Assembly: GCA_023023105.1 (NCBI GenBank)
Contig: CP083824.1
Span: forward strand, 4,092,001-4,156,000
Origin: Enterobacter ludwigii
GTDB taxonomy: Bacteria; Pseudomonadota; Gammaproteobacteria; Enterobacterales; Enterobacteriaceae
DNA: 64,000 nucleotides
Direction: 5' to 3'
Position 1 is the stretch's first letter. Each line of letters starts with the position of its first letter. This document shows, in pieces, positions 30,604 through 40,953 of this stretch. Below the pieces are notes generated by a model. The model saw nothing but the letters and a program-made list of their open reading frames with translations, had not been told where the DNA came from and did no database searches. The position numbers were made by a program, and so were the translations under genes.

Positions 30604-30956
30604 GCCGTAAAGAGACCGGCGATGCGTGGGAGTTAAAGGCGCGTCGCTGGCTTGAAGGCAAAGGACTGCGCTTTATCGCCGCTAACGTCCGTGGGCGCGG
30701 CGGCGAGATTGACCTGATCATGAAAGAGGCTCAGGTCATTGTGTTTGTAGAAGTCCGTTTTCGACAGTCCTCCCGTTTTGGCGGCGCTGCCGCCAGCGTG
30801 ACGCTCGCCAAACAACATAAATTATTACAGACTGCCCACTTGTGGCTTGCCCGCCATAATGGGAGCTTTGATACTGTGGATTGCCGGTTCGATGTGATAG
30901 CCTTCACCGGAAATGAGATCGAATGGCTTAAAAACGCTTTTGGCGAAGACGCATAA
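30561..30956 (+). CDS. yraN: UPF0102 family protein YraN
   Basis: 131 residues with the endonuclease-like fold of UPF0102: [31 protein letters not shown] and KQHKLLQTA, including the E-x-K/D-type putative metal site. The start at 30561 has AGGAAG upstream and overlaps the end of lpoA by 43 nt. Function is not established. Confidence 0.93.
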   Translation: MAQIPAGANRPGQLSRKETGDAWELKARRWLEGKGLRFIAANVRGRGGEIDLIMKEAQVIVFVEVRFRQSSRFGGAAASVTLAKQHKLLQTAHLWLARHNGSFDTVDCRFDVIAFTGNEIEWLKNAFGEDA

Positions 30957-30977
30957 TTAAGATTTAAAAGGGATAAC

Positions 30978-31568
30978 GTGCTCGAAAGAATTAAAGTGTG
31001 CTTCACAGAAAGCATCCAGACTCAGATTGCCGCGGCGGAAGCGCTACCGGATGCGATCTCCCGTGCCGCGATGACGCTGGTGCAATCCCTGCTTAATGGC
31101 AACAAAATCCTCTGTTGTGGCAACGGAACGTCAGCCGCCAACGCACAGCATTTTGCTGCCAGCATGATCAATCGTTTTGAAACAGAACGCCCGAGTTTAC
31201 CTGCCATTGCACTTAATACCGATAATGTGGTCTTAACAGCGATTGCTAACGATCGTCTGCATGACGAAATTTACGCTAAGCAGGTGCGAGCCCTCGGCCA
31301 TGCCGGAGATGTACTGCTGGCAATATCCACACGCGGCAACAGCCGGGACATTGTTAAAGCCGTTGAAGCCGCCGTAACCCGGGACATGACTATCGTAGCT
31401 TTAACCGGCTATGACGGTGGTGAGCTGGCGGGTCTGCTGGGGCCGCAGGATGTGGAAATCCGCATTCCTTCTCACCGTAGCGCGCGTATTCAGGAAATGC
31501 ATATGCTGACGGTAAATTGCTTATGCGACCTGATCGATAACACGCTTTTCCCTCACCAGGATGATTAA
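30978..31568 (+). CDS. diaA: DnaA initiator-associating protein DiaA
   Basis: A SIS-domain tetramer that binds DnaA and promotes timely replication initiation at oriC. 196 residues from a GTG start, as in E. coli. SIS landmarks: [34 protein letters not shown] and [11 protein letters not shown]. Between yraN (21 nt) and dolP (9 nt), probably one unit with lpoA. Confidence 0.95.
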   Translation: MLERIKVCFTESIQTQIAAAEALPDAISRAAMTLVQSLLNGNKILCCGNGTSAANAQHFAASMINRFETERPSLPAIALNTDNVVLTAIANDRLHDEIYAKQVRALGHAGDVLLAISTRGNSRDIVKAVEAAVTRDMTIVALTGYDGGELAGLLGPQDVEIRIPSHRSARIQEMHMLTVNCLCDLIDNTLFPHQDD

Positions 31569-31577
31569 GGAGTTCTT

Positions 31578-32153
31578 ATGAAGGCTTTATCGACCCTCGC
31601 AGTCCTTATGTCTGCATTACTGCTTCAGGGATGTATCGCTGCGGCTGTCGTGGGTACTGCTGCTGTAGGCACCAAAGCGGCAACCGATCCGCGTTCTGTC
31701 GGGACGCAGGTGGATGACGGTACGCTTGAGCTGCGCGTCAACAGTGCGCTGTCGAAAGACGAACAGATTAAGAAAGAAGCGCGCATCAATGTGACGGCTT
31801 ATCAGGGCAAAGTGCTGCTTGCAGGCCAGGCCCCTAACATGGAACTCGCCTCCCGCGCCAAACAGATTGCGATGGGTGTAGAAGGTACGACAGAAGTCTT
31901 CAACGAAGTGCGCCAGGGACAGCCTGTCAGCCTGGGCACCGCATCGTCTGACACCTGGATCACCACCAAAGTGCGTTCCCAACTGCTGGGTTCTGACCAG
32001 GTGAAATCTTCCAACGTGAAAGTGACGACGGAAAACGGTGAAGTGTTCCTGCTGGGTCTGGTAACCGACCGTGAAGGAAAAGCCGCGGCTGATATCGCCA
32101 GCCGGGTGAGCGGCGTGAAACACGTCACCACCGCATTTACTTATATCAAGTAA
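31578..32153 (+). CDS. dolP: Outer-membrane BON-domain lipoprotein DolP
   Basis: A division- and stress-linked outer-membrane lipoprotein (YraP). Lipobox LLLQGC, lipidated C19. Two BON domains, about residues 45-113 and 122-191 (LRVNSALSKDEQIKKEARIN..., ITTKVRSQLLGSDQVKSSNV...). 191 residues, as in E. coli. A terminator follows. In E. coli it is in the sigma-E regulon; I did not verify a promoter. Confidence 0.95.
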   Translation: MKALSTLAVLMSALLLQGCIAAAVVGTAAVGTKAATDPRSVGTQVDDGTLELRVNSALSKDEQIKKEARINVTAYQGKVLLAGQAPNMELASRAKQIAMGVEGTTEVFNEVRQGQPVSLGTASSDTWITTKVRSQLLGSDQVKSSNVKVTTENGEVFLLGLVTDREGKAAADIASRVSGVKHVTTAFTYIK

Positions 32154-32160
32154 CAAACAA

Positions 32161-32186
32161 TACCCGGCAATGCCGGGTATTTTTTT
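32161..32186 (+). terminator. Terminator after dolP
   Basis: TACCCGGC / GCCGGGTA stem (32161-32168, 32172-32179) with a 3-nt loop, followed by seven T residues. Confidence 0.9.
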
Positions 32187-32189
32187 GCC

Positions 32190-33227
32190 TTAAACCAACG
32201 CAAAACACCCCACTACCACCCCACTCAACGCCACCAGCCCCGCAGTCAGCCACAGCGCTTTGGCCGGGAATGATTTACGCAGCATGATAAGCGACGGCAG
32301 GCTAATCGCAGGCAGTGTGATGAGCAGCGCCAGCGCCGGTGCAGTACCCATGCCAGCCAGCATCATGGTCTGCACAATCGGGATCTCAGCCGCCGTTGGG
32401 ATCACAAACAGGCAGCCTGCAACGGCCATCGCAATGACCCACATCAGCGTGTTGTCGATAGCGCCATCCGCATGTGGGAAAAGCCAGACGCGCGCAGCCC
32501 CCAGAACCAGTACCGCAAGGATATAGACCGGGATGGTGCTCCAGAAAAGCTGCCATAACGCCTGACCCCAGCGCATGAAGAAACTCCCCTGAGGCTCGCT
32601 GACGTTCAGCTCAACTGACGCCGGTTCAACGGCATTATCTTTCACCCATTTTTGTACCAGCGTCGCGACCACCAGCACCGTCAGCAATCCAGCCACCAGA
32701 CGGATGAACGCAAAATACCATCCCAGAACAAAACCCATAAACACCAGCGTCGCTGGGTTTAACAGCGGGTTACCCATCCAGAAAGCCAGCGCGCCGCCCA
32801 TCGAGACACGCTGGCGACGCATCCCCGCGGTAACAGGAGCCGCACAGCAGGAGCACATCATGCCCGGCAGAGAGAAAATAGTCCCCAGCAGCGTGCCCTG
32901 AAAACGCGACTGCCCAAGGGTTTTCACCAGCCAGTTCCGCGGAATAAGTACCTGAATCAGTGACCCCAGAATGACGCCTAAAACGGCGGCTTTCCAGACG
33001 GCAAGGAAGTAGACCATGGCGTAATCCCACGCCGCCTGCAGCGGGCTGGCATCAGCCTGAGCGAGAATAGATTTACCGATACTGTGCGTTTCGGCGGCGG
33101 TGAAGGCTTTGCCGTAGTAGGGCTGCCATTTCACATACCAGAGGCCGATAATGACCACAAGAAAGAAGAGCGCGGGCTTCCACCATTGAACAGGTGTTGC
33201 CGCCTGAGATGAAGACTGACCAGTCAT
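32190..33227 (-). CDS. yraQ: Inner-membrane permease YraQ
   Basis: 345 residues from the ATG at 33227 (MTGQSSSQA), which matches E. coli YraQ; a start at 33293 is not supported. Permease/UPF0718 family, about 8-9 membrane segments, with the paired cysteine motif GMMCSCCAAPVTAGMRR and GNPLLNPATLVF. Substrate unknown; related ArsP-type proteins export organometal(loid)s. Follows yraR by 40 nt. Confidence 0.92.
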   Translation of the reverse strand: MTGQSSSQAATPVQWWKPALFFLVVIIGLWYVKWQPYYGKAFTAAETHSIGKSILAQADASPLQAAWDYAMVYFLAVWKAAVLGVILGSLIQVLIPRNWLVKTLGQSRFQGTLLGTIFSLPGMMCSCCAAPVTAGMRRQRVSMGGALAFWMGNPLLNPATLVFMGFVLGWYFAFIRLVAGLLTVLVVATLVQKWVKDNAVEPASVELNVSEPQGSFFMRWGQALWQLFWSTIPVYILAVLVLGAARVWLFPHADGAIDNTLMWVIAMAVAGCLFVIPTAAEIPIVQTMMLAGMGTAPALALLITLPAISLPSLIMLRKSFPAKALWLTAGLVALSGVVVGCFALV

Positions 33228-33267
33228 AGCATTCCCCGGAGAGTAGTAGGTAATTAGCCGGGGGAGT

Positions 33268-33912
33268 TTACGCCTCGCCCTGCGCGATTTCACGCAGTTT
33301 TGCCGAAGGGATAATGTTCACCCCTTCCTTCGAAGGCGAAAGTGCCTCTTTCAGCATCGCACGCGCGACATCCTGCGCCTCAATGGATTTCCAGTTCCCC
33401 GGAAGAATGCGAAATAGCGGTGCGAAAATAGACTCATTAAAACGCCGTTCGTCGCGGTGTCCCAGCAACATGGAGGGGCGAACAATCGTCAGGTAATCCC
33501 ATCTCTGCGCAATCAGCGCGTCCTCCATTTTGCCCTTCACGTTGTTGTAGAAAAAAGGCGATCCGGCACTGGCGCCCAGCGCGCTGACCACCAGAAAATG
33601 TCTGGCCCCCAGCTTTTTCGCCGTAAGCGCGGTGTCCACCACCAGCGTATAGTCGGCGTGGATAAATGCCTCTTTGCTCCCCGCTTCCCGCAGCGTGGTG
33701 CCCAGACAGCAAAACGCGATATCAATCGGGTCGTGCACCTGCGCCAGCGCATCCGTCAGCTGAGGATCATGCGGATTAAAGACGCCGGAGATGTCCGCCA
33801 GCGGTCGACGCGTCGGAGCGGCGATGTAGTTCACGCGGCGATCCTGAATCAGCAGCCGCAGCAGATGATCGCCCACTAGCCCGGTAGACCCGGTAATCAA
33901 TACCTGACTCAT
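33268..33912 (-). CDS. yraR: NAD(P)-binding Rossmann protein YraR
   Basis: 214 residues, short-chain/atypical SDR (NAD-dependent epimerase-like). N-terminal [18 protein letters not shown] is the dinucleotide-binding loop; FCCLGTT and LVVSALGA follow. The start at 33912 has AGGGGA 6 nt upstream and matches E. coli YraR. Function is not known. Upstream of yraQ on the same strand. Confidence 0.92.
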   Translation of the reverse strand: MSQVLITGSTGLVGDHLLRLLIQDRRVNYIAAPTRRPLADISGVFNPHDPQLTDALAQVHDPIDIAFCCLGTTLREAGSKEAFIHADYTLVVDTALTAKKLGARHFLVVSALGASAGSPFFYNNVKGKMEDALIAQRWDYLTIVRPSMLLGHRDERRFNESIFAPLFRILPGNWKSIEAQDVARAMLKEALSPSKEGVNIIPSAKLREIAQGEA

Positions 33913-34040
33913 CGTATCCCCTTTACAGAATTGTCCGTTTGCGAACTCAGCGTCGTCGACCACACTTAGAAGTCTGTTACAGGTAAGTATTTACCACAAG
34001 CGGAGAAAAATCAGTCTGAAGCCAAAACAACGGAGGAAGC

Positions 34041-34559
34041 ATGGGCAAAAAAATCGCAGTCTTGATTACCGACGAGTTTGAAGATTCAGAATTCACCTCT
34101 CCAGCCGAGGCGTTCCGCAAGGCGGGACATGAGGTCATCACCATTGAGAAAGAAGCGGGCAAAACGGTGAAAGGCCATAAGGGTGAGGCCAGCGTGACCA
34201 TCGACGAGACTATCGATAACGTTAGCCCGTCAGATTTTGACGCCTTGCTGTTACCCGGCGGCCATTCACCGGATTCCCTGCGCGGCGACGAACGCTTCGT
34301 GACCTTTACACGGGACTTTGTCTCTACCGGCAAACCGGTCTTTGCCATCTGCCACGGCCCGCAACTGCTCATCAGCGCTGAGGTTGTACGCGGACGTAAG
34401 CTCACGGCTGTGAAACCGATCGTTATCGATCTGAAAAATGCGGGAGCCGAGTTTTACGATCAGGAAGTGGTCAACGACAAAGACCAGCTGATCACCAGCC
34501 GAACCCCGGACGATCTTCCGGCATTTAACCGCGAAGCGCTACGCCTGCTCGGCGCGTAG
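34041..34559 (+). CDS. yhbO: DJ-1/PfpI-family protein/nucleotide deglycase YhbO
   Basis: Stress protein reported to repair glyoxal-glycated proteins and nucleotides. 172 residues. Nucleophile elbow FAICHGPQ with C104-H105 and the acidic residue near E17-S19 (DEFEDSEF). It ends by overlapping the end of convergent yhbP by 21 nt. Confidence 0.94.
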   Translation: MGKKIAVLITDEFEDSEFTSPAEAFRKAGHEVITIEKEAGKTVKGHKGEASVTIDETIDNVSPSDFDALLLPGGHSPDSLRGDERFVTFTRDFVSTGKPVFAICHGPQLLISAEVVRGRKLTAVKPIVIDLKNAGAEFYDQEVVNDKDQLITSRTPDDLPAFNREALRLLGA

Positions 34560-34979
34560 CCAGTGCAGCTTCTTGCCAAAGCCCAGCGTGTTGTCGGTAA
34601 ATTTCAGCTCATCAAGGCGGATTTCCCATACCGGGGCTTTTAGCGCAGCGGCAACCGGAAAGCGGCGCGTGTAAAGCTTACGACGCGCGTCGCTCTCTTC
34701 TCCGTCCAGACGACGGATTTCCCCTTTAAACTGCACCCCACGGATCAATGCGACCGTTTTAGGCTGGCCATTCACCGTGCCCGCGACCTCCGCCTGCTGG
34801 CCAGTCATCTGCGCATGACGTGTCTTATCTTCACTCATGATATAAAAGGCCACACGCTCCGGATCGTAGTAGTAAAACGCGTTTGCGCACCACATCTCAC
34901 CCTCGCTGTACACGCACCAGGTGACGACATGCTGTTTCGCCAGCCAGCGGTTAATGGTGGCCAGTGTTTCCATTTTCAT
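34539..34979 (-). CDS. yhbP: UPF0306 protein YhbP
   Basis: 146 residues, pyridoxamine-5'-phosphate-oxidase-like split barrel ([33 protein letters not shown]). No defined function. Convergent with yhbO, overlapping its 3' end. Confidence 0.92.
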   Translation of the reverse strand: MKMETLATINRWLAKQHVVTWCVYSEGEMWCANAFYYYDPERVAFYIMSEDKTRHAQMTGQQAEVAGTVNGQPKTVALIRGVQFKGEIRRLDGEESDARRKLYTRRFPVAAALKAPVWEIRLDELKFTDNTLGFGKKLHWLRAEQA

Positions 34980-35029
34980 TCTCTCTCATGCTATGGTGCG
35001 TTCACCTTAACATACTGAATCTGTTTACC

Positions 35030-35317
35030 GTGTGCTGGTTTCTCTATCTTGTCCGAACCGCTGATAACGCACTCTACACCGGGATCACTACCGATGTGGC
35101 GCGGCGTTTTTTACAACATCAAACGGGAAAAGGGGCAAAAGCACTGCGGGGGAAAGGAGAACTACAACTCGCCTTTTCAGCACCTGTTGGTGACAGATCG
35201 CTGGCGCTAAGACTGGAATACCGTATTAAGCAATTGACGAAGCGCCAGAAAGAGCGCCTCGTGAGCGGAGACGGCTCGTTTGAGGCGCTACGCGAGCACC
35301 TGATTAAAAGCGATTGA
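35030..35317 (+). CDS. yhbQ: GIY-YIG nuclease-like protein YhbQ
   Basis: 95 residues from a GTG at 35030, chosen because [20 protein letters not shown] aligns with the E. coli N-terminus (WFLYLIRTADN...). The GIY-YIG catalytic motif is here [17 protein letters not shown]. No clear ribosome site precedes the GTG and longer ATG frames (34964, 34988) exist, so the start is uncertain. The 3' end overlaps convergent yhbS by 14 nt. Confidence 0.8.
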   Translation: MCWFLYLVRTADNALYTGITTDVARRFLQHQTGKGAKALRGKGELQLAFSAPVGDRSLALRLEYRIKQLTKRQKERLVSGDGSFEALREHLIKSD

Positions 35318-35807
35318 AATGGTCGTGGTACTCGACCAGGCCATTGACCCCGTTGAGCGCGTCGTCCGCCAGACGATGGACCTGGAAAGCAGATTCCGTA
35401 CCCGGCCAGCGGCAGCGCAGATCGTAATGCGCGGCCTGCTCAAAGCCCAATCGTCCATAGAACGCCGGATCGCCCAGCGTGACAACGGCTGCATAACCGA
35501 ACTCATTGAGCGAATCCAGCCCTTCATAGACCAGCTGACGTGCCAGCCCTTGCCCGCGATAGTTTTCATCTACCGCCAGCGGTGCCATTCCCACCCACTG
35601 AAGATCTTCGCCCTGAACGATGACCGGACTGAAGGCCACATAGCCGACCACCTGACCTTCGTCATCGGTAGCAACCAGCCCCAGCGTAATCAGGCCGTCT
35701 TCACGGAGATCGTGGACCAGTTGGGCCTCGGCATCGCTCTCAAAAGAACGGCGTAACAACGCATCGATCCCCGGCGCATCAATCCCAATTTCAACTCGAA
35801 TCAGCAT
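35304..35807 (-). CDS. yhbS: GNAT-family acetyltransferase YhbS
   Basis: 167 residues, as in E. coli. GNAT acetyl-CoA loop [20 protein letters not shown] and downstream [14 protein letters not shown]. Overlaps ubiT by 7 nt, so translation is coupled. Substrate not established in sequence. Confidence 0.93.
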   Translation of the reverse strand: MLIRVEIGIDAPGIDALLRRSFESDAEAQLVHDLREDGLITLGLVATDDEGQVVGYVAFSPVIVQGEDLQWVGMAPLAVDENYRGQGLARQLVYEGLDSLNEFGYAAVVTLGDPAFYGRLGFEQAAHYDLRCRWPGTESAFQVHRLADDALNGVNGLVEYHDHFNRF

Positions 35808-36325
35808 GGCTCACCTACTGAAGTGTGTTTGCTTTCCGGCGGGCTCTTCAGCCCAGCCTCAACGAAATCTGCCATTTGCATCAACATGACACGCAGCGCT
35901 TTTGGCATCTGCTCCAGCTCAATGGCATCCATTAAATTCTTAACGTACAGGCCCAGCTCCGTATCGCCTTCAATGACCAGACGACGCTGGAAGAAGAGCG
36001 TATCCGGATCTTGCTTACGCGCGGCAATCATCAGCAGATCGCTGGCGTTGGCGCTAAAGCTCACATCCGCGTCAGCGGATTCACGTACGATCAGCTGGTC
36101 ATTCTCAACGGAGGTAAACCAGCGTAGCCCGATGTCACGCACTTCAATGCTTAGCCAGCGGCCTTCCAGGAACTCCAGCTCGCCGTCCTGCAGCGCCTGG
36201 CGGAACTGCCAGCTCAGGACCTGCTCCAGCACCTGGCGTTTAAGCGCGAACGGTGCCAGCTTGACCGGCACGCTCAGCATTGATGGACCAAATTGTACGA
36301 GACGTGAACGCAGTTTATCCAGCAC
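35801..36325 (-). CDS. ubiT: SCP2-domain ubiquinone factor UbiT
   Basis: Formerly YhbT. 174 residues with a sterol-carrier-protein-2 lipid-binding fold. With UbiU and UbiV it allows ubiquinone synthesis without oxygen. Divergent from ubiU; the 211-bp space between (36326-36536) holds both promoters. FNR control is known in E. coli, but I found no convincing full FNR site. Confidence 0.92.
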   Translation of the reverse strand: MLDKLRSRLVQFGPSMLSVPVKLAPFALKRQVLEQVLSWQFRQALQDGELEFLEGRWLSIEVRDIGLRWFTSVENDQLIVRESADADVSFSANASDLLMIAARKQDPDTLFFQRRLVIEGDTELGLYVKNLMDAIELEQMPKALRVMLMQMADFVEAGLKSPPESKHTSVGEPC

Positions 36326-36536
36326 GAGCTTTACTCCCTCATATCTATAGTCCTGCTATTTTGCCATATCCGAAGCGCAACATAGCGGCGTAAATCAACA
36401 AACCGTCGTCCGCCGTACCTCATTATTGGTGCCATCAATACGCCATTAGCTGCCTTAAATCAAAAATTGTCGCGTATGGGTTAATTAAAATCCCAGCTCG
36501 TTAACAATTTTGCGATCGACTACATCAGGATAAATT

Positions 36537-37532
36537 ATGGAGCTGCTCTGCCCAGCCGGAAACCTGCCGGCGCTTAAGGCGGCCATCGAAAATGGGGCCG
36601 ATGCGGTCTACATCGGGCTTAAAGATGACACCAACGCCCGCCATTTTGCTGGCCTCAACTTTACGGAGAAAAAGCTTCAGGAAGCCGTTAACTTCGTTCA
36701 CCAGCACCGCCGCAAACTGCATATCGCCATCAATACTTTTGCCCATCCTGATGGCTATGCCCGCTGGCAGCGTGCGGTGGATATGGCGGCACAACTGGGT
36801 GCGGATGCGCTAATCCTGGCCGACCTCGCTATGCTTGAGTATGCGGCAGAACGCTATCCCCATATTGAGCGCCACGTCTCTGTTCAGGCATCTGCCACTA
36901 ACGAAGAGGCCGTACGTTTTTACCATCAACACTTTGACGTGGCCCGCGTGGTGTTGCCGCGCGTGCTCTCTATTCATCAGGTTAAGCAACTCGCGCGCGT
37001 CACGCCAGTGCCGCTGGAAGTTTTTGCTTTTGGTAGCCTGTGCATCATGGCTGAAGGCCGTTGCTATCTTTCCTCTTATTTAACCGGTGAATCGCCGAAT
37101 ACCGTCGGGGCCTGCTCCCCTGCCCGATTTGTTCGCTGGCAGCAAACGCCGCAGGGGCTGGAGTCTCGTCTGAATGAAGTATTGATCGACCGCTATCAGG
37201 ATGGTGAAAACGCTGGCTATCCGACGCTGTGTAAAGGTCGCTATCTGGTCGATGGCGAGCGTTACCACGCGCTGGAAGAACCCACCAGCCTCAACACGCT
37301 GGAACTGCTGCCGGAACTGCTGGCGGCCAATATTGCCTCGGTAAAAATCGAAGGTCGCCAGCGCAGCCCGGCGTACGTGAGCCAGGTGGCGAAAGTCTGG
37401 CGTCAGGCCATCGACCGCTGCATGGCCGATCCGCAGAACTACGCCCCACAACCGGCCTGGATGGAGACGCTCGGCTCGATGTCCGAAGGCACGCAAACCA
37501 CGCTTGGCGCGTATCACCGTAAATGGCAGTGA
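36537..37532 (+). CDS. ubiU: O2-independent ubiquinone hydroxylase component UbiU
   Basis: Peptidase-U32 family protein carrying a 4Fe-4S cluster, formerly YhbU. 331 residues. Family stretch MELLCPAGNLPALKAAIENGADAVYIG (split: begins MELLCPAGN), cysteines in GSLCIMAEGRCYLSS and TVGACSP plus a later TLCKGR. Forms a complex with UbiV encoded 7 nt downstream. Confidence 0.95.
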   Translation: MELLCPAGNLPALKAAIENGADAVYIGLKDDTNARHFAGLNFTEKKLQEAVNFVHQHRRKLHIAINTFAHPDGYARWQRAVDMAAQLGADALILADLAMLEYAAERYPHIERHVSVQASATNEEAVRFYHQHFDVARVVLPRVLSIHQVKQLARVTPVPLEVFAFGSLCIMAEGRCYLSSYLTGESPNTVGACSPARFVRWQQTPQGLESRLNEVLIDRYQDGENAGYPTLCKGRYLVDGERYHALEEPTSLNTLELLPELLAANIASVKIEGRQRSPAYVSQVAKVWRQAIDRCMADPQNYAPQPAWMETLGSMSEGTQTTLGAYHRKWQ

Positions 37533-37539
37533 GATAACC

Positions 37540-38418
37540 ATGAAATATTCATTAGGGCCGGTGCTCTACTACTGGTCAAAAGAAACGCTGGAAGATTTTT
37601 ACCAACAGGCCGCCACCAGCAGTGCCGATGTGATTTATCTCGGTGAAGCCGTGTGCAGCAAACGCCGCGCCACTAAGGTCGGCGACTGGCTGGATATGGC
37701 AAAAAACCTGGCCGGAAGCGGCAAACAGGTGGTGCTTTCAACGCTCGCACTGGTACAAGCCTCTTCCGAACTGGGAGAACTGAAGCGTTATGTTGAGAAC
37801 GGCGAGTTCCTGCTGGAAGCGAGCGATCTGGGCGTGGTGAACATGTGCGCTGAACGCAAGTTGCCGTTTGTCGCGGGTCATGCGCTGAACTGCTATAACG
37901 CCGTCACCCTGCGTCTGCTGCTCAAACAGGGGATGACGCGCTGGTGCATGCCGGTAGAACTCTCCCGCGACTGGCTGGTAAACCTGCTGACTCAGTGCGA
38001 AGAGTTAGGCATTCGCAATCAGTTTGAAGTGGAAGTGCTCAGTTACGGCCACCTGCCGCTGGCCTACTCTGCCCGTTGCTTTACCGCGCGCTCGGAAGAT
38101 CGCCCGAAAGACGAGTGCGAAACCTGCTGCATCAAGTACCCGAACGGGCGCAGCATGCTGTCTCAGGAGAATCAGCAGGTATTTGTTCTGAACGGTATTC
38201 AGACCATGAGCGGTTATGTCTATAACCTGGGCAATGAGCTGGCATCGATGAACGGGCTGGTAGACATGGTGCGACTGTCGCCGCTGGATACCAGCGTGTT
38301 CGCAATGCTGGACGCCTTCCGCGCCAATGAAAACGGGACATCTCCGCTGCCGCTGACCGCTAACAGCGACTGCAACGGTTACTGGAAGCGCCTCGCCGGG
38401 CTGGAACTGCAGGCATAG
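37540..38418 (+). CDS. ubiV: O2-independent ubiquinone hydroxylase component UbiV
   Basis: 292 residues from the ATG at 37540, identical in length to E. coli UbiV (YhbV). U32 family; 4Fe-4S ligands visible as C39 (GEAVCSKRR) and the cluster ARCFTARSEDRPKDECETCC. Partner of UbiU. The upstream frame from 37504 overlaps ubiU and is not used. Confidence 0.95.
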   Translation: MKYSLGPVLYYWSKETLEDFYQQAATSSADVIYLGEAVCSKRRATKVGDWLDMAKNLAGSGKQVVLSTLALVQASSELGELKRYVENGEFLLEASDLGVVNMCAERKLPFVAGHALNCYNAVTLRLLLKQGMTRWCMPVELSRDWLVNLLTQCEELGIRNQFEVEVLSYGHLPLAYSARCFTARSEDRPKDECETCCIKYPNGRSMLSQENQQVFVLNGIQTMSGYVYNLGNELASMNGLVDMVRLSPLDTSVFAMLDAFRANENGTSPLPLTANSDCNGYWKRLAGLELQA

Positions 38419-38507
38419 CGATAAAGTGTAAAGGCTCACTTTGTTAACAACGGTTATTAATTTTTAATGCACTATTAAAAGATTCACCGTCGACAAAGTG
38501 AGCTGTT

Positions 38508-39509
38508 ATGACTGATAAAACCATTCCGTTTTCGGTGCTGGATCTGGCGCCGATACCACAAGGCTCCTCAGCGGGCGAGGCCTTTTCCCACTCTCTGGAT
38601 CTTGCTCTTCTTGCCGAAAAACGTGGCTATCACCGCTACTGGCTGGCGGAACACCACAATATGGTGGGTATCGCCAGTGCCGCGACATCAGTACTGATTG
38701 GCTATCTGGCGGCGAACACCACCACGCTGCATCTCGGATCCGGTGGAGTCATGCTGCCGAACCATGCGCCCCTGGTGATTGCCGAGCAGTTTGGTACGCT
38801 CAATACCCTCTATCCAGGGCGCATTGATTTAGGGCTTGGCCGTGCGCCGGGCAGCGATCAACCGACCATGCGCGCGCTACGTCGCCATATGAGTGGGGAT
38901 ATCGACAACTTCCCACGCGATGTGGCGGAACTGGTGGACTGGTTCGATGCGCGGGACCCGAACCCACACGTGCGCCCGGTTCCGGGCTACGGCGAGAAGA
39001 TCCCGGTGTGGTTGCTGGGCTCAAGCCTCTACAGCGCACAGCTTGCCGCACAGCTGGGGCTGCCATTTGCGTTTGCCTCACACTTCGCGCCGGATATGCT
39101 GCATCAGGCGCTGCATCTCTACCGCACGAACTTCAAACCATCTGAACGTCTGGAAAAACCGTACGCGATGGTGTGTATCAACATCATTGCCGCCGACAGC
39201 AATCGCGACGCGGAATTCCTGTTCACCTCCATGCAGCAGGCGTTTGTGAAGCTGCGCCGCGGCGAGACGGGTCAACTCCCGCCGCCGGTGGAGAATATGC
39301 ATCAGCTGTGGTCCGCTTCCGAGCAGTATGGCGTGCAGCAGGCGCTGAGCATGTCTCTGGTGGGCGATAAGGCGAAAGTGCGGCACGGGCTTGAAGCGGT
39401 GCTGCGTGAAACGCAGGCAGATGAGATTATGGTTAACGGCCAGATTTTCGATCACCAGGCGCGTTTGCATTCGTTTGAGCTGGCGATGCAGGTGAAAGAA
39501 GAAATGTAG
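38508..39509 (+). CDS. yhbW: Luciferase-like flavin monooxygenase YhbW
   Basis: 333 residues of the bacterial luciferase-like family (FMN-dependent). N-terminal [41 protein letters not shown] and [13 protein letters not shown]. Substrate unknown. Separate from ubiV by 89 nt with its own start region. Confidence 0.93.
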   Translation: MTDKTIPFSVLDLAPIPQGSSAGEAFSHSLDLALLAEKRGYHRYWLAEHHNMVGIASAATSVLIGYLAANTTTLHLGSGGVMLPNHAPLVIAEQFGTLNTLYPGRIDLGLGRAPGSDQPTMRALRRHMSGDIDNFPRDVAELVDWFDARDPNPHVRPVPGYGEKIPVWLLGSSLYSAQLAAQLGLPFAFASHFAPDMLHQALHLYRTNFKPSERLEKPYAMVCINIIAADSNRDAEFLFTSMQQAFVKLRRGETGQLPPPVENMHQLWSASEQYGVQQALSMSLVGDKAKVRHGLEAVLRETQADEIMVNGQIFDHQARLHSFELAMQVKEEM

Positions 39510-39532
39510 GGAAGTGTGTTTTGTTACTCCGG

Positions 39533-39553
39533 CCCTCTCCCGGTGGGAGAGGG
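39533..39553. repeat. REP-like palindrome between yhbW and mtr
   Basis: CCCTCTCCC-GGT-GGGAGAGGG, a perfect 9-bp stem and 3-nt loop, same core as at 16222-16248. Located between convergent yhbW and mtr. Confidence 0.75.
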
Positions 39554-39566
39554 TGAAAAGAGGCGT

Positions 39567-40811
39567 TTACTGATATACAGGCAACAGGTTAAAGCTCGAC
39601 AGCACGTGCACCAGCGCGTTACCAACACCAAACACCAGAATCAGCACAATCATCGGCTTGCCGCCCCAGACGCGGAATTTAGGGCTACCGAAGCGTTTAC
39701 GTGATTTTCGCGCCAGCAGCGCCGGCACAATTGCCGCCCAGATGGTTGCCGCCAGTCCGGCATAGCCGATGGCGTACAGGAAGCCGTTCGGCCACAGCAG
39801 GCCACCCACAATCGGTGGCAGGAAGGTCAGCAGCGCGGTTTTGAAGCGCCCCATAGCAGAATCATCAAAGCCAAACAGATCTGCCAGGTAGTCAAACAGG
39901 CCCAGCGTTACGCCGAGGAAAGAGCTCGCCACGGCAAAGTTGGAGAACACCACTAGCAAGAGATCCAGACTACGGCTGTTCAGCACACCACTCAGCGCCT
40001 GCACCAGCACATCGATGTTACCGCCCTTCTGCGCAATGCCGATAAATTCCGGACGCGGGATGTTACCCATCGTCCCCAGCAGCCAAATCACATACAGACC
40101 CAACGCCAGCAGCGTGCCGTAGACCAGGCATTTCACAATCGTACGCGGATCTTTGCCGTAGTACTTCATCAGGCTCGGCACATTGCCGTGGTAGCCGAAC
40201 GACGCCAGACAGAACGGTAGCGTCATCAGCAGGTACGGCGTATAGGAGGTATTCACTTCGGCAACGTTAAACAGTGTAGCGGGAGTGACGTGCCCCAGCA
40301 GGCTGCCGAAGGTCAGGAAGAAGGTGATGACCTTCGCGCCCAGCACAATCGCCGTCATGCGGCTCACCGCTTTGGTACTCATCCAGACGATAAACGCCAC
40401 GCCAAGGGCAAAACACAGCCCCGCCAGACGCGCCGGAACGTTCAGCGACATCTCCGAAAAGGTGTGATGCAGAATCGAGCCGCTTGCTGAAATATAGGCG
40501 TAGGTCAGGATGTAAAGCACAAACGCGATGGAGAGGCCGTTCACCAGGTTCCAGCCTTTACCTAAAAGATCTTTGGTAATGGTGTCGAAGCTCGAACCAA
40601 TACGGTAGTTCAGGTTCGCTTCGAGGATCATCAGCCCGGAATGGAGCATACAGAACCAGGTAAAGACCAGCGCCGCCAGCGACCAGAAGAACCACGCACC
40701 GGACATGACCACGGGCAGGGAGAACATCCCGGCCCCAATAATGGTTCCGCCGATGATCACCACGCCGCCAAGCAGCGAAGGTGACGTTTGGGTGGTGGTT
40801 AGTGTCGCCAT
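39567..40811 (-). CDS. mtr: Tryptophan-specific transporter Mtr
   Basis: High-affinity tryptophan:H+ symporter of the aromatic amino acid permease family. 414 residues from the ATG at 40811 ([12 protein letters not shown]), as in E. coli; the 24-residue extension from 40883 is not used. N-terminal [19 protein letters not shown] and about 11 membrane segments. TrpR-type operator upstream. Confidence 0.96.
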   Translation of the reverse strand: MATLTTTQTSPSLLGGVVIIGGTIIGAGMFSLPVVMSGAWFFWSLAALVFTWFCMLHSGLMILEANLNYRIGSSFDTITKDLLGKGWNLVNGLSIAFVLYILTYAYISASGSILHHTFSEMSLNVPARLAGLCFALGVAFIVWMSTKAVSRMTAIVLGAKVITFFLTFGSLLGHVTPATLFNVAEVNTSYTPYLLMTLPFCLASFGYHGNVPSLMKYYGKDPRTIVKCLVYGTLLALGLYVIWLLGTMGNIPRPEFIGIAQKGGNIDVLVQALSGVLNSRSLDLLLVVFSNFAVASSFLGVTLGLFDYLADLFGFDDSAMGRFKTALLTFLPPIVGGLLWPNGFLYAIGYAGLAATIWAAIVPALLARKSRKRFGSPKFRVWGGKPMIVLILVFGVGNALVHVLSSFNLLPVYQ

Positions 40812-40861
40812 ACAGCCATTTCTCCAGTCAATAATGCGGTGATGCATTTTAATGTGCAGCA

Positions 40862-40884
40862 CTGTACCAGTACAGGAGTACAAA
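40862..40884 (-). promoter_or_regulatory. TrpR operator of mtr
   Basis: On the minus strand GTACTCCTGTACTGGTAC contains three GTAC cores spaced 8 and 6 nt apart, the pattern of the E. coli mtr operator bound by TrpR. It lies 50-70 nt upstream of the mtr start. TyrR also activates E. coli mtr; a TyrR box was not sought further. Confidence 0.7.
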
Positions 40885-40890
40885 AGAAAT

Positions 40891-40921
40891 AAAAAAAGCC
40901 CCGATAGCGTTTATCGGGGCT
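40891..40921 (-). terminator. Terminator of the metY-deaD superoperon
   Basis: Perfect 10-bp stem AGCCCCGATA/TATCGGGGCT (40897-40906, 40912-40921), followed on the minus strand by seven T residues. Lies 33 nt past the deaD stop. Confidence 0.9.
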
Positions 40922-40953
40922 GTATATTTTACTTTACGTCAGTGGCGTAAGGC

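Noticed and set aside
36326..36536. FNR box between ubiT and ubiU
   Set aside because: Several ATCAA half-sites are present, but none has an acceptable TTGAT partner at the correct spacing.
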